A DNA stretch of 64,000 nucleotides from contig JACKEN010000003.1 in assembly GCA_020632995.1 (NCBI GenBank), positions 1-64,000 on the forward strand, in the 5' to 3' direction. Both the position numbers and the translations under genes were made by a program. Origin of the DNA: Deltaproteobacteria bacterium (GTDB lineage: Bacteria; Myxococcota; Kuafuiibacteriia; Kuafuiibacteriales; Kuafuiibacteriaceae). Positions 18,301-27,417 of this stretch are shown piece by piece (position 1 is the first letter of the stretch; each line of letters begins with the position of its first letter). The notes under the pieces are model-generated. The model was not told the DNA's origin, ran no database searches, and saw only the letters and a program-made list of their open reading frames with translations.

Positions 18301-18521
18301 GGTGGAACCCGGCGGTGGAGGACCAGGCCACCGACCGCGCGCACCGCCTCGGGCAGCGCTACCCGGTGACGGTGATGCGCTTCGTAGCCCGGGACACCCT
18401 GGAGGCGTTGATGCTGGACATGAACCGCGAGAAGCGCGCGCTGTTCTCGGAGCTACTGGACGGTACGGAGCAGGCGGGGAAGCTCAGCGCGGCAGAGCTG
18501 ATGGCGTTGATCCGCGGGTGA
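15318..18521 (+). CDS. SWIM zinc-finger SNF2-family DNA helicase/translocase
   Basis: This 1067-residue protein has an N-terminal SWIM-type zinc finger (CSACNQACVHG; CxxC then CxH, near residue 90). A long middle region precedes a complete SNF2 motor: Walker A in DDMGLGKTVQ (about residue 634), DEAQ box in VVLDEAQAIKN, motif III TGTPVENHP, and C-terminal helicase motifs FSQF, SLKAGGTGLNL and DRAHRLGQ. It probably remodels or translocates on DNA; specific partners are unknown. The ATG at 15318 (MGQGGAVFG) is preferred to 15261, which would overlap the divergent rhomboid gene. It appears complete. Confidence 0.9.
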   Translation: MGQGGAVFGAQADSTDAEVAAALAARLGEVRRALAQDVPPRPRGSRVVDRVRLLPRNPPLYTVVELDEGGDAVTITVPLTLDPSFEVRPVCSACNQACVHGLSAVDDLLEVLADEADPRRDEVVEAAGQAPWRRWLGALDEALAELEAETTRRRAARLWWAVDLTKEEIAPHVEEAGQRGGFLKPRRVRLEEVEAVAELRAEDRAALAAVRLMRAERRAAARDGRMQALFHRTLEALVGHPRVSLGAPGGVPWRVESAPVRFTVEHEDDALDLRVHVGPVELEPQALLGGAPRARTMLFPAQEERVLRIAHIGAPLARLLARWASEAVPVPAEAQAALMQRLSRAAEHVMVQASDLIREVTVEARQDFVALLSPLPQGGLQIELRARPLPDGPLFHPGLGPEDVLTSTPDRQILRARRDLWAEQEAAQDMLRELELTPDDEDPALVVIEPLPEALEVVERLRHHPTLECQWPRQPWYPPITVGVERLRLSVRTKRDYLGLYGGVEVEGKRVELAVLVEAARRDRGYVALDDGQFLKLEAALAGRLSELAAYLEPRQGGLRISPAGIPLVRGLGDEVYRFEAEQAWTDLLARMDAAAQLDPEVPETLQGDLRPYQREGFVWMSRLAAWGAGAVLADDMGLGKTVQAIAMLIARAELGPQLVVAPTSVGFNWARELARFAPGLEVVSYAGPDREVKLQRARPGAVFVTSYGVVQRDAATLAPWPWATVVLDEAQAIKNPRTRRSRAVRSLTCSAPWTLALTGTPVENHPAELWALFEAVFPGLLGTWESFRVRFIATADEEGKAFGTAALAKVVRPYVLRRTKAQVAQHLPPRTEVTVDVSLSHRERALYEDARLAAIAELEQTDAVEQTRYHLKVFAALTHLRQLACHPRLVDPRSRVPSAKLERVLQVVEDLVAEGRRALVFSQFVKHLDLLRESLDERGVPYAYLDGATPAAQRAKVVDRFQQGDLPLFLISLKAGGTGLNLTAADTVLHLDPWWNPAVEDQATDRAHRLGQRYPVTVMRFVARDTLEALMLDMNREKRALFSELLDGTEQAGKLSAAELMALIRG

Positions 18522-18594
18522 GCGGTCAGACCAGGGTCTATGCCGCGTGTCACATTGAGTTGACGCCGGGTCGGGTGGTAGAACTTCTCGAGTC

Positions 18595-19131
18595 GTGGCC
18601 AAACGAGAGACCAACAGGCTCGTCAGCGCACCCATCGTGGCCGCGGCGTACGGCTTCGTGGTGTGGGACAGGCTGAAGACGGACCCCGCCGCGTTCCAGG
18701 GGTTCGGGTTCCATCCCGAGGCCATCGCGCAGATGCCGGCTGGCCTGCGCTGGCACCTGTTGGGGGCGGTCGCGGCGATCCTGCTGGGTGCCTTGCAGAT
18801 GGTCCGGAGGAAGGGTGGGGCGGCGCACCGCGTCCTCGGGGCGGTCTGGGCGGTGCTCATGATCGTCATGTCGCTCGCGGCGATGATCGGATCGCCCACC
18901 GTCGGCGTGCTCCAGATCCTGGCGGTGGTGGTGATCCTGCTGACGGCGCGGGCGGTGTGGCTCGCGCACCGGCATGACGTCGTCGGCCACAAGCATCAGA
19001 TGCAGATGCTGTTCTTCGCCGCGCTGCTCGGCGTCGGGCTGTTCACCGCGGTCCCAGGGCGCGCGACGTGGAAGCTGTTCTTCTCGGGCAGCGGCGCGGG
19101 CGTGGCCGCTCCCGCAGCGGCTGCACCGTGA
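18595..19131 (+). CDS. DUF2306-like four-helix membrane protein
   Basis: This 178-residue protein has an N-terminal hydrophobic segment and four membrane helices with HLLGAVAAILLGALQM, HRVLGAVWAVLMIVM and HKHQMQMLFFAALL. Conserved histidines near helix ends (RWHLLG, AAHRVLG, HKHQMQ) are typical of DUF2306/DUF420-type proteins. They could bind haem or metal, but that is inference. It starts at GTG 18595, 73 bases after the helicase stop. Function unknown. Confidence 0.65.
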   Translation: MAKRETNRLVSAPIVAAAYGFVVWDRLKTDPAAFQGFGFHPEAIAQMPAGLRWHLLGAVAAILLGALQMVRRKGGAAHRVLGAVWAVLMIVMSLAAMIGSPTVGVLQILAVVVILLTARAVWLAHRHDVVGHKHQMQMLFFAALLGVGLFTAVPGRATWKLFFSGSGAGVAAPAAAAP

Positions 19132-19150
19132 TGATCGGAGTGGGCGGGCC

Positions 19151-20080
19151 TCAGAACGCGGTGCTGACCCCGGCCGAGGCCCAGGGCTGCACCGGCCAGG
19201 CGCGGGCGAGGGTCTCGATCGCGCCGTCCGCGCCGCCCACCTCCAGCGTGGTCGCGCCCAGCACCGCGTCGGCGCCCCCCGCGAGCCACAGGCCCACCGG
19301 GCCCAGCGCCAGCTCGAGCCGCAGGTAGGCCCCGGCCAGGCCGGCGCCCCGGGTGCTCGGCCTCGCCGCCTGGAGCCCGCCCGTCGTGGCGCGGGTGACG
19401 CGGCGGACCACCGCGCCCCCGACGGAGAGCCCGCCCTCCAGCGCGAGGCCGGGCGTGAGCTCGAAGCGCAGGCCGCCCTGCAAGCGGAGGAGGTGCTGGG
19501 CGAGGTCGAGCTCGACCCCCTCGAGCGCGACCCGGCGGGGGAGCCCGAGCTCCGCGCCGAGCCGGAGCCGCCAGCCCGATCGGCCCACCGCGACCGCGGC
19601 GCCGATCCGCGGGTGGACGGTGAGCCCATCGCCCCCCACCCCGCCGAACGCCGACAGCTCCACCGCGAGCGGGGGCAGGCTGTCCTGCACATCCCAGTCG
19701 AGGGCGCCGGTCTCGGCCAGGGCGACGAGGGAGTCCCGGATGAGCACCGCCGCGGCCTCCTCGGTCACCACCGCCGAGCCCAGGGCCGGGACCTCCCGCG
19801 CGTAGCGGCGGCCGGCCCGGGCGTCGGTGAGGGTCACGAGGAGCGCGCCGTCGGGATCGCCGGTGACGGTGACCACCGCCTGGGCCTCGAGGCCCTCGGC
19901 CAGCGTCAAGTCATCTTGCAGGAGCCCTGGCTGCGAGGGGGTGGGCCGCAGGATCCAGCCCGAGTCCACCGTCTGGTCCTGGATACGGCGCAGGAGCGCG
20001 CCGGGGAGCGGGGTACGGAGCACCGCGGTGGGGGGCGGCGCGGCGGCCGCCCACAGGGAGAGGAGGAGCCACCCGGTCAC
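19151..20080 (-). CDS. Exported protein, probable outer-membrane beta-barrel at C-terminus
   Basis: This 309-residue protein has a signal peptide (MTGWLLLSLWAAAAPP). A mixed alpha/beta region of about 130 residues follows, then a C-terminal region of alternating hydrophobic strands (WRLRLGAELGL, LQGGLRFELTPGLALEGGLSVGG, YLRLELALGPVGLWLAGG) ending in Phe, as in outer-membrane barrels. No named family recognised. It starts with GTG 13 bases after the M2 peptidase stop, so the two are probably co-transcribed. Confidence 0.55.
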   Translation of the reverse strand: MTGWLLLSLWAAAAPPPTAVLRTPLPGALLRRIQDQTVDSGWILRPTPSQPGLLQDDLTLAEGLEAQAVVTVTGDPDGALLVTLTDARAGRRYAREVPALGSAVVTEEAAAVLIRDSLVALAETGALDWDVQDSLPPLAVELSAFGGVGGDGLTVHPRIGAAVAVGRSGWRLRLGAELGLPRRVALEGVELDLAQHLLRLQGGLRFELTPGLALEGGLSVGGAVVRRVTRATTGGLQAARPSTRGAGLAGAYLRLELALGPVGLWLAGGADAVLGATTLEVGGADGAIETLARAWPVQPWASAGVSTAF

Positions 20081-20093
20081 CGGGCGCTCGGGA

Positions 20094-21956
20094 TCACCAA
20101 CCGCACTGCTGCCCCTTGTTCTGCTCCTCGAGCCAGCCCATCAGGGGCTGGAAGTACTCCACGAGGGCCGAGGCGTCCATCTGCTCGGTGCCGGTGACCG
20201 CCTTCAGGGCCTCGGGCCAGGGCTTGGAGGCGCCCATGGCGAGCATGGCCTTCATCTTGTCGCCGGCCGCCTTGCTCCCGTAGATGCTGCACTCGTGCAG
20301 GGGCCCGGTGTGGCCCGCCACCTCGCACAGCGCCTTGTGGAACTGGAACTGGAGGATGCGGGCGAGGAAGTACCGGGTGTAGGGCACGTTGGACGGGATG
20401 TGGTACTTGGCGCCGGGGTCGAAGTCGGCCTCGGTGCGGGCCACCGGGGCCTTGATGCCCTGGTACTTCTCGCGCAGCGCCCACCACGCCTCGTTGTACT
20501 TGTCGGCGGGGACCTTGCCGCTGAACACGTCCCACCGCCACTGGTCGATGAGCTTGCCGAAGGGCAGGAAGGCGATCTTGTCGAGGGCCTCCTTCATCTG
20601 CAGGTTGATGAGCGCCTTCTCGTTCTTCTTCACCGGGCCGAGGATGCCGGCCTTCTGCAAGTAGCCTGGCGTCACCGAGAGGGCCAGGGTGTCGCCGATG
20701 CCCTCGTGGAACCCGTCGTGGGCCCCCTGCTGATAGAGCACGGGCAGGGTGTGATAGTACATGTAGTAGTAGTCGTGCCCCAGCTCGTGGTGGATGGTGA
20801 TCAGGTCCTCCTCATCCACCTTGATGCACATCTTGATGCGGAGGTCGTTGTCGTAGGACACGTCCCACGCGCTGGCGTGGCAGACCACCTCGCGGTCCTT
20901 GGGCTGGGTGAACATGGAGCGCTCCCAGAAGGTGTCGGGCAGCGGGTGCATGCCGAGGGAGGTGAAGAAGCCCTCGGCCATCTTCACCATCTTCACCGGG
21001 GTGAAGCCCTTCTTGTTGAGCGCCTTGGTGACGTCGATGTCCGCCGCGCCCTTGTAGGGCTCGACCAGCGGGTAGATGTTGGCCCACTCCTGGGCCCACA
21101 TGTTGCCGAGCAGGTGGGCGGGGATCAGGCCCTTGGGATCGACCTTGTCCTTGCCGTAGCGGGCGGCGAGCTTGCCGCGCACGTAGCAGTGGAGCTGGTC
21201 GTAGAGCGGCTTCACCTGGCCCCACAGGCGGTCGGTCTCCGCCTCGAACTCGGCCGGGGTCATGTCGTACGACGCGCGCCACAGCTCGCCGAGGTTCTCG
21301 AAGCCGATCTCCTTCGCCCCCTCGTTCGCGATCGAGACGAACTCCGAGTACATCGGCCGCATCTCGGGGGAGATCGTGCGCCAGCCCTTCCAGGCGTCGA
21401 GGAGCTTGCTGTAGTCGTGGCTCTCGGCCATGACCTTCGACAGCTCACCGAGGTCCTTGCAAGCACCCTTGCTGTCGCAGTACTTGCCCTTGCCGTAGAT
21501 GCTCTCGAGCTGGGCCGAGATCTCGGCCAGGCGCTTGCGCTTGGCCGCGTCGTTGGGCGCCGGCATGCTCTCGGACACCTTCAACAGGGCGATGGTGCGG
21601 GCGGTGTCCGGGTCGAGGGCCAGCCCGTCGAACTTCGTGGCCTCCTTGATCGCCTGGCTGGTGTAGGCGAGGACCTTCTCGTGGAAGCCCGCCGCCATCA
21701 CCTCCGTGTCGTGGGTGATGTAGGTGGACTTGATCCACTCCGCCCGCTCCCAGTCCGAGAGGAGCTGCTTCAGGTCCGCGTTCACCCGGTCCGCGAAGGC
21801 CTTGGCGTCGGCCGCGGTGGGGCCCGGGGGCGGCGGCGGGGGCTTCTTCGCCTCCGGCGCCTTGGCGACGGGCGCGACGGGCGGGGGCGCCTGCTCGGCG
21901 GAGCTCTTGCAGCCCACGAGCAGCACCAGGCCAATGGAGAGGGCGGTTCTTCTCAT
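20094..21956 (-). CDS. M2-family (ACE-like) metallopeptidase lipoprotein
   Basis: This 620-residue protein has a lipoprotein signal (LVLLVGC) and a Pro-rich spacer. Its peptidase domain matches the angiotensin-converting-enzyme family, with zinc motif HHELGH (about residue 386), the downstream Glu ligand in HEGIGD and the segment FLPFGKLIDQWRWDVF. Bacterial relatives are dipeptidyl carboxypeptidases that remove C-terminal dipeptides. Here it should be tethered to the periplasm or outer membrane and act on peptides. The length matches the family. ATG 21956 is the start that exposes the lipobox. It is divergent from the AlkA-like gene. Confidence 0.88.
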   Translation of the reverse strand: MRRTALSIGLVLLVGCKSSAEQAPPPVAPVAKAPEAKKPPPPPPGPTAADAKAFADRVNADLKQLLSDWERAEWIKSTYITHDTEVMAAGFHEKVLAYTSQAIKEATKFDGLALDPDTARTIALLKVSESMPAPNDAAKRKRLAEISAQLESIYGKGKYCDSKGACKDLGELSKVMAESHDYSKLLDAWKGWRTISPEMRPMYSEFVSIANEGAKEIGFENLGELWRASYDMTPAEFEAETDRLWGQVKPLYDQLHCYVRGKLAARYGKDKVDPKGLIPAHLLGNMWAQEWANIYPLVEPYKGAADIDVTKALNKKGFTPVKMVKMAEGFFTSLGMHPLPDTFWERSMFTQPKDREVVCHASAWDVSYDNDLRIKMCIKVDEEDLITIHHELGHDYYYMYYHTLPVLYQQGAHDGFHEGIGDTLALSVTPGYLQKAGILGPVKKNEKALINLQMKEALDKIAFLPFGKLIDQWRWDVFSGKVPADKYNEAWWALREKYQGIKAPVARTEADFDPGAKYHIPSNVPYTRYFLARILQFQFHKALCEVAGHTGPLHECSIYGSKAAGDKMKAMLAMGASKPWPEALKAVTGTEQMDASALVEYFQPLMGWLEEQNKGQQCGW

Positions 21957-22034
21957 CGGCGCGGACCCTAAGTCCGATCTTCGCCTGTTCACAAGGGCTT
22001 TCGCGGAGGCCTGCGCCCCCGCTAGGCTGCCCCG

Positions 22035-22952
22035 GTGTCGGACGCGCCGCGTCGCAGGGTGCTGACCCTCAAGGGGCCGTATCGTCTCTTCGCAACCCTC
22101 CACCACCAGCGGGCGGGCCTGTACGACCCGGCCTGCCGCATCAGCGACCGGGCCCTGTGGCGCACCGCCCGGCTCCCCGAGGGGCCAGTCACCTTGCACG
22201 GCCACCACGAGGCGCCGGAGCGCGTGGTGGTGGAGGCGTGGGGCCCCGGGGCGGACGCGGCGCTCGAGAGCGCCCCTGCCCTGTTGGGCCTCGAGGACGA
22301 TCCGGACTCGTTCCAGCCGGAGCACGAGGGCGTCGTGCGGCTCGTGAAGAGGTGCCCTGGGCTCCGTCTGCCCCGGGTGCCCGACGTGTTCAGGGCCCTC
22401 GTGCAGGTCATCTTGCATCAGCGGGTGACCTGGCAGGAGGCGACCCGCTCCTGGCGCCTCCTCCTCGAGCGCCACGGCGAGCCCGCCCCCGGCCCCGACC
22501 CCGAGCTCCGGCTCCTCCCCGAGGCCCAGCGCCTCGCCCGGCTCCCGCTGCACGAGTACGCGGCCCTCGGCCTCGAGGCCCGGCGGGCCAAGGCGGTGGT
22601 GGAGGTCGCGATCGTGCACCGGCGAGTGGAGGAGCTGTCGTCGATGAGCGCCGAGGACGCGCAAGCCCGCTTGCTCGCGATCCGCGGGATCGGCGGGTGG
22701 AGCGCGGGCATGACGATGGGTCACGGTCTGGGCTGGGCCGACGCCGAGATACCAGGCGATGCGGGCCTGCCGCAGCTGGTGACCTGGGCGTTCACCGGCG
22801 CCCCGGTGAAGGACGACGCGGCGATGCTCGAGCACCTCGAGCCGTTCAGGCCCCACCGCTTCCGGGTAGTGCGCCTGCTCCAGGAGTCGGGGTTGAAGGC
22901 GCCCCGCGGCGCGCCGCGTCGAAGGCTGGGACCGCTGCCCGGACGCCGGTGA
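22035..22952 (+). CDS. HhH-GPD base-excision DNA glycosylase (AlkA-like)
   Basis: This 305-residue protein has the helix-hairpin-helix plus Gly/Pro/Asp loop of the superfamily: LLAIRGIGGWSAGMTMGHGLGWADAEIPGDAGLPQ, where the Asp in PGDAGL is the expected catalytic residue. QVILHQRVTWQEA matches the preceding helix. The N-terminal region resembles the AlkA-type domain, so the likely substrate is alkylated purine. It starts at GTG 22035. It is the last ordinary chromosomal gene before the injection-system locus. Confidence 0.85.
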   Translation: MSDAPRRRVLTLKGPYRLFATLHHQRAGLYDPACRISDRALWRTARLPEGPVTLHGHHEAPERVVVEAWGPGADAALESAPALLGLEDDPDSFQPEHEGVVRLVKRCPGLRLPRVPDVFRALVQVILHQRVTWQEATRSWRLLLERHGEPAPGPDPELRLLPEAQRLARLPLHEYAALGLEARRAKAVVEVAIVHRRVEELSSMSAEDAQARLLAIRGIGGWSAGMTMGHGLGWADAEIPGDAGLPQLVTWAFTGAPVKDDAAMLEHLEPFRPHRFRVVRLLQESGLKAPRGAPRRRLGPLPGRR

Positions 22953-23132
22953 TCCGTTGGTCTACAGCGAGTTTCGCCTCGCGGCAGGCCACGGGACCGT
23001 CTTGCGGTTCTGCTCCGGTTCCAAACAGCTGCATGTGATGCGCCAATCCGTCGTCCGCGTTCGAGTACGAGTGCAAATATTTCTCGCCCCAACTTCGAGC
23101 GACACCGCGAACGTGTCTTCGATGAGGGGGTC

Positions 23133-23161
23133 TTGATCGAGACCTTGGGCATGGACATACT
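23133..23161 (+). promoter_or_regulatory. Candidate promoter of the eCIS operon
   Basis: TTGATC (23133-23138) and CATACT (23156-23161) sit 17 bases apart, about 80 bases upstream of the sheath start. They lie in a 289-base gene-free stretch that is clearly less GC-rich than its surroundings. Matches to sigma-70 boxes are partial (4 of 6 each). The sheath start itself has a GGAAGG ribosome-binding site. Confidence 0.25.
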
Positions 23162-23241
23162 CCCGCGCGCCTCGCTGCCCGGCGGAGCTTTCGCCGTGTA
23201 GGTTCAAGCCAACTATCGGAACACGTCACGGAAGGTACGAC

Positions 23242-24846
23242 ATGCCTGCGCTGCAACATCCCGGCGTCTACGTAATGGAGGTCCCGAGCGGGGCCCGTGC
23301 AATCGAGGGGGTGCCTACGAGCACCACGATCTTCGTCGGAGAGACGGAGCGTGGGCCGATCGTTCCCACCAAGATAAAGGGCCGCAGGGAGTACGAGCGG
23401 CTCTTCGGAGGCTATCAGCGGGAGGTCAACGGCGGCACCAACGAGCGCGTCCTGATGCCGCTGATGATGGATGGCTTCTTCCAGAACGGGGGCGGGAGCT
23501 GCTACATCCTCCGCGCGCTCGACGACGTCGGCGGCCTCGTGAAGGCGTCGCGTTCTCTGGGCGGCTCGAAGGTCGCCGAGGCGGCGTACGAGGGCTTCTG
23601 GGGCAACAGCGTCAGCGTGGTCTTCGCCAAGTCGAGCGACGACGACGCCGCGCGGTGGCGCATGGTCGTGTTCTACAAGGACCCGACGACCTCGAAGACC
23701 TCGTTGGTGGAGGACTGGGACAAGCTCAGCGCGAACGCAAGCGACCCCAACTTCGTCGTCGACGTCCTCCAGCGGAGCCTCTTCATCCGCTGGCCGGATG
23801 GCGTCACCGCGAAGCGGCCGCTCGACGCGGATCTCGACGTCACGGCGCTCCCCGCGACGCGGACCGCGCTCGAGAATGCCGCTGGCGCCTCGGTCCTCGC
23901 CGCGGGATCCGGAGGCGGCGCGGCAGCGCACCTGACCGCAGCGAACCTGCTGGCGGATCACCTCCCGAAGCTCGAGGGGATCGACGACGCGGCGCTCCTC
24001 GTAGCCGCCGCGGAGCAGCTCCTCGACGACGCGGTCGGGCAGGAGCAGGCGTACAAGGACATCACCAAGGCCTTCGTCGAGTACTGTCGAGACGGGCGGC
24101 CGAAGCAGGATCTGTTCTTCATCGGCGATCTGCCGCGGCTCGTGCGATCCACCGTCTCGGGCTCGGTCAAGGACGCGCGCGCGGCGAAGAACGGGATCAC
24201 GTCGGATCACTTCTCGGCCGTGTACTGGCCGCATATCCAGATCCAGGATCCCATCGGGGCGGGCATCAACCCGACCCTCGTGATCCCGCCGGCCGGGCAC
24301 ATCGCGGGCATCTTCGCCCGCACCGACGGTCGGCGCGGGGTGTGGAAGGCGCCCGCGGGGCTCGAGGCGGGCGTGGGTGGAATCAAGGGGCTGGACCTCA
24401 AGCTGCTCGACGCACACAGCGCCGACCTGAACCCGGTCGGCGTGAACGCGCTCCGCAACATGCCCGGCGCGGGCTCGGTGGTGTGGGGCGCGCGCACCAT
24501 GATGCCGGCGACGGAGTGGCGGTACGTGCCGGTCCGCCGCACCGCGATCTTCTTGCGTATGTCGATCTACAACAGCATCCAGTGGGCCGTGTTCGAGCCC
24601 AACGACGAGCCGCTGTGGTCCGCCCTCAGGACCTCGATCGGCGCGTTCATGAAGACCCAGTTCCGCAATGGGGCCTTCGCCGGTCGCACCGACAAGGAGG
24701 CCTACTTCGTCAAGTGCGACTCGGAGACGACCCCGGAAGCGGACCAGATCGCGGGCATCGTCAACGTGCTCGTCGGCTTCGCGCCTCTGCGCCCCGCGGA
24801 GTTCGTGGTCGTGAAGCTGAGCCAGATAACGCAGGGCGCGAGCTGA
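23242..24846 (+). CDS. Contractile tail sheath protein
   Basis: This 534-residue protein begins PALQHPGVYVMEVPSGARAIEGVPTSTTIFVGETERGP, the standard start of phage_sheath_1 proteins in eCIS particles. It ends in the sheath C-terminal domain (LRTSIGAFMKTQFRNGAFAG..YFVKCDSETTPEADQIAGIVNVLVGFAPLRPAEFVVVKLSQI). The middle holds a variable insertion. Sheath subunits stack around the inner tube and contract to drive it through a target membrane. Only one sheath gene is present, unlike the three paralogues in Serratia Afp. It is the first gene of the operon. Confidence 0.95.
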   Translation: MPALQHPGVYVMEVPSGARAIEGVPTSTTIFVGETERGPIVPTKIKGRREYERLFGGYQREVNGGTNERVLMPLMMDGFFQNGGGSCYILRALDDVGGLVKASRSLGGSKVAEAAYEGFWGNSVSVVFAKSSDDDAARWRMVVFYKDPTTSKTSLVEDWDKLSANASDPNFVVDVLQRSLFIRWPDGVTAKRPLDADLDVTALPATRTALENAAGASVLAAGSGGGAAAHLTAANLLADHLPKLEGIDDAALLVAAAEQLLDDAVGQEQAYKDITKAFVEYCRDGRPKQDLFFIGDLPRLVRSTVSGSVKDARAAKNGITSDHFSAVYWPHIQIQDPIGAGINPTLVIPPAGHIAGIFARTDGRRGVWKAPAGLEAGVGGIKGLDLKLLDAHSADLNPVGVNALRNMPGAGSVVWGARTMMPATEWRYVPVRRTAIFLRMSIYNSIQWAVFEPNDEPLWSALRTSIGAFMKTQFRNGAFAGRTDKEAYFVKCDSETTPEADQIAGIVNVLVGFAPLRPAEFVVVKLSQITQGAS

Positions 24847-24862
24847 AACGGAGGACGCCGAT

Positions 24863-25357
24863 ATGGTGATGTTCGAAGTCAACTCGTCGCGCCAGGATCC
24901 CTACAAGAACTTCAAGTTCCAGGTGCTCTGGGAGGGGCAAGCCGTCGCCGGCCTCTCGAAGATGTCCGCCGTGAAGTGGACGAAGGAGGTCATCGAGTGG
25001 CGGGAGGCGGGCGGACCCTCAGTGGTGCGCAAGCTGCCCGGCCGAACGAAGTTCGAGCCGATCACGCTCGAGGCTGGGGTGACCCACGATCGCAAGTTCT
25101 TGAACTGGGCGGAGCAGCTCACCAACCCCGAGGGGGATGCTGCGATGTCGCTGAAGTCCTATCGAAAGGACGTGACGGTGCAGATGCACAACCTGCAGGG
25201 CGAGAAGGTCATCTCCTTCGTGCTCGAGCGGGCATGGGTGAGCGAGTTCCAGGCCTCGCCGGAGATGGACGCAAACGCGAACGCGGTCGCGATCTCCACC
25301 CTCAAGCTCGAGTACGAGGGCTTCACCGTCCAGCACTCCGAGCCGACAGAGACCTGA
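24863..25357 (+). CDS. Inner tube protein (gp19/Hcp-like)
   Basis: This 164-residue protein has the tail-tube signature DPYKNFKFQVLWEGQAVAGLSKMSAVKWTKEVIEWREAGG, followed by TLEAGVTHDRKFLNWAEQL and the C-terminal strand pair STLKLEYEGF. It matches T4 gp19-like tube proteins of eCIS. It forms the hexameric tube inside the sheath. It lies 16 bases after the sheath stop. A single tube gene here is a reduced set compared with Afp1/Afp5. Confidence 0.93.
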   Translation: MVMFEVNSSRQDPYKNFKFQVLWEGQAVAGLSKMSAVKWTKEVIEWREAGGPSVVRKLPGRTKFEPITLEAGVTHDRKFLNWAEQLTNPEGDAAMSLKSYRKDVTVQMHNLQGEKVISFVLERAWVSEFQASPEMDANANAVAISTLKLEYEGFTVQHSEPTET

Positions 25358-25367
25358 GAGCCGCCCC

Positions 25368-26262
25368 GTGAGCAGCCCCATCGACCGCGTCGAGAACCCG
25401 TTCGGGCGTGGAGGGCCGGGCGCCGCGGAGGTGGCGCGCCGGATCTCGCCGAGCGGCTCGACGCGTTCGCCGCTCCCCGAGCTGCGCGAGCTGTCGGGCT
25501 GGGAGGAGGAGTTCGTGGAGGGCTGGCGCGGGGGCGAGAACACCGCGCGGCTCGTCAACGAGATCCTCGCGCGATGCCTGGTCGCGCCGGGCATCGACCC
25601 TGGGCCCGAGGCGCGGGCCCGGGTCGACGGGCTCCTCGTCGCGGAGCGCGACATGGCGCTGCTCTACCTGCGGCAGATCTCGCTGGGCGACGAGGTGGAA
25701 CTCGTCGTGGACTGCCCGGAGTGTGGAGGTCGAGTGACGTGACTTCCCGCTGCTTCGGTGCCCTCGACATCCGGCAGCCCGAGGGCGGCTGACCCTCGAG
25801 CTCGACGACGGCGTGCAGGTCAAGCTGCGGATGCCGACGGCCGGGGATCAGGCCGAGCTCCTGGACGTGGAGGCCGGCTCGGCCGCGGAGCGGCGGTCCG
25901 CCCTCCTCGGTCGGGTCATCGTGGCCTGGGCGACCGCGAGGACAGGTTCGACGCCGACTTCGCGAGGTCGCTGCCGGTCAGGACCCAGCGGAAGCTCGGA
26001 GGCCGCCCTCGACAAGGTCGTGCCGGTCCTCCGACCTCGACATCTGAATGACCTGTCCGTCGTGCAGCGCGCTCGCTTCGTGGCCCCTTCGACGTCGCCT
26101 CTTTTGACGGCTCCGAGGGCGCGCCGCGGTCTCCTCCGTGAGACCGTCGAGATCCCTTGAGCCATCCACTTCAGAGCGGAGATCTTCTCGATGACGTTGC
26201 GGCGTCGCCGGCGATACCTCTCCTCCTCGAGGAGGGCGCGCACGCCCTGGTCGACGGGCTGA
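25368..26262 (+). pseudogene. T4 gp26-like baseplate protein with zinc motifs, multiply frameshifted
   Basis: The first 123 codons (GTG 25368 to TGA 25742) are coherent: WEEEFVEGWRGGENTARLVNEILARCL, then CPECGG. After that the protein continues only by changing frame several times: DDGVQVKLRMPTAGDQAELLDVEAGSAAERR (frame from 25792), then GDREDRFDADFARSLPVRTQRKL, EAALDKVVPVL, DLDI, and MTCPSCSARFVAP. I count at least five single-base shifts between 25735 and 26100. Two CxxC pairs suggest a zinc site. The layout fits the T4_baseplate (gp26/gp51) proteins that follow the tube gene in many eCIS loci. The end near 26262 is uncertain. Either a dead gene or local sequence error. Confidence 0.6.
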
Positions 26263-27416
26263 GCGGAGGGCCTGGAGCCGTGGCCGAGCAGGGCAGAGGC
26301 GCGCTGGATCGGCTCGTCTCCGGGCCTCGCGGCCCGCGCGCGCTGGGCCGCCACCGAGGCGCGTCCGAAGGCCGAGCCCGCCCGGTGCAGCCTCACGACC
26401 GGCCCGTCGCGACGCAGCGCGCGCCTCTGCTCGTCGCCGAGAGGACGTGGCGGCCAGCCCATGCCCTCGCTCCGCGCGCCCTCCGCGGCGCAGGCTTCCC
26501 GCGCGTGGCGCCGAGGCTCGAGCCCGTCCGCAAGCGGTCTTGCCGACCGCGCCCGCGCCCGCGGTGCCAGCCGAGCCCGGGCCGCCGCACCCTCCACCGC
26601 CACCGCGCGCCGAGGCAGCGCCAGTGCGCCTCGCGCGGAGCGGCCGGCGCTCGCACGGGCGCCCGCGCCGATGTCCCGTCCACCCCGACCCCGGTCGCGG
26701 CGGCGCCGACGCCCCGCCTCGCCCCGCCGCGGGCAACCGCCCCGAGGTGCGTGAGGTGCAGGCGCCTGCGCCGCGGGTCCTGACGTCGTCGTCGGCCCCA
26801 GTCGCGCGCCCGGCTCCAGTGATACGCCCGCGCCCGTCGCGCCAGCCTCGGAGGGCCCTCGCCGCGCGCCACCGCGGGCGCGGACGGCGAGGCGACGCCG
26901 AGACCCGCGGTGCGCCCCGCCGCGGTGGAGCCGCGGCCCGGCCCGGCGACCGTGGAACCGCAATCGAGCTTGCCTCGACCTGCGCAGCCGGCGTCCGAGG
27001 ATCGCCCCGCCCGAGCGAAGGTGCGGCCCTCGGACGAACGACCGCAGGTCGTGCGCACCGCCGCGGGGCCGGTGACGGCCCGAGCCGCGCAGGGTGAGCC
27101 CACCACGGCCCCGAGCGTTCGTGCGAAGGCCGAGCCCCCGCCTCGTGGGGCGGTGCGCGTCGCCGCGCCGAAGCCCACCCCCACGGCCGCGAAGAAGGCT
27201 CCCGCGCCGGCCCTCGCGGCCGCTCCGCGCGAGCCTCGGGCCGGCGCGGCGCCCGTGGCTTCGCTTCCCCCGCGCGCGACGGTGAAGGTCACGGTCGGGC
27301 GGGTCACCATCGTCGCCAAGGCGCCGCCAGGCCGCGCGGGAGCGAGCGGCGGCGAGCGCCGAGGCGCGCGGTCCCACAGCATCGACTCCGGCGTGGGCCG
27401 GGGAGGGGGCCTGTAG
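26263..27416 (+). pseudogene. Pro/Ala/Arg-rich eCIS protein with conserved C-terminal motif, frameshifted
   Basis: No single frame covers the region. Pro/Ala-rich reading passes between frames (about 26450-27090, then 26910-27416). The last segment is coherent and ends in RATVKVTVGRVTIVAKAP and a Gly-rich terminus. A short strand motif of this kind (VTVGRV-V-A-PP) closes the low-complexity protein that commonly sits between the gp26-like gene and the DUF4255 gene in eCIS loci. The start cannot be set. The low-complexity part is probably disordered. Its role in the particle is not known. Confidence 0.45.
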
Positions 27417-27417
27417 C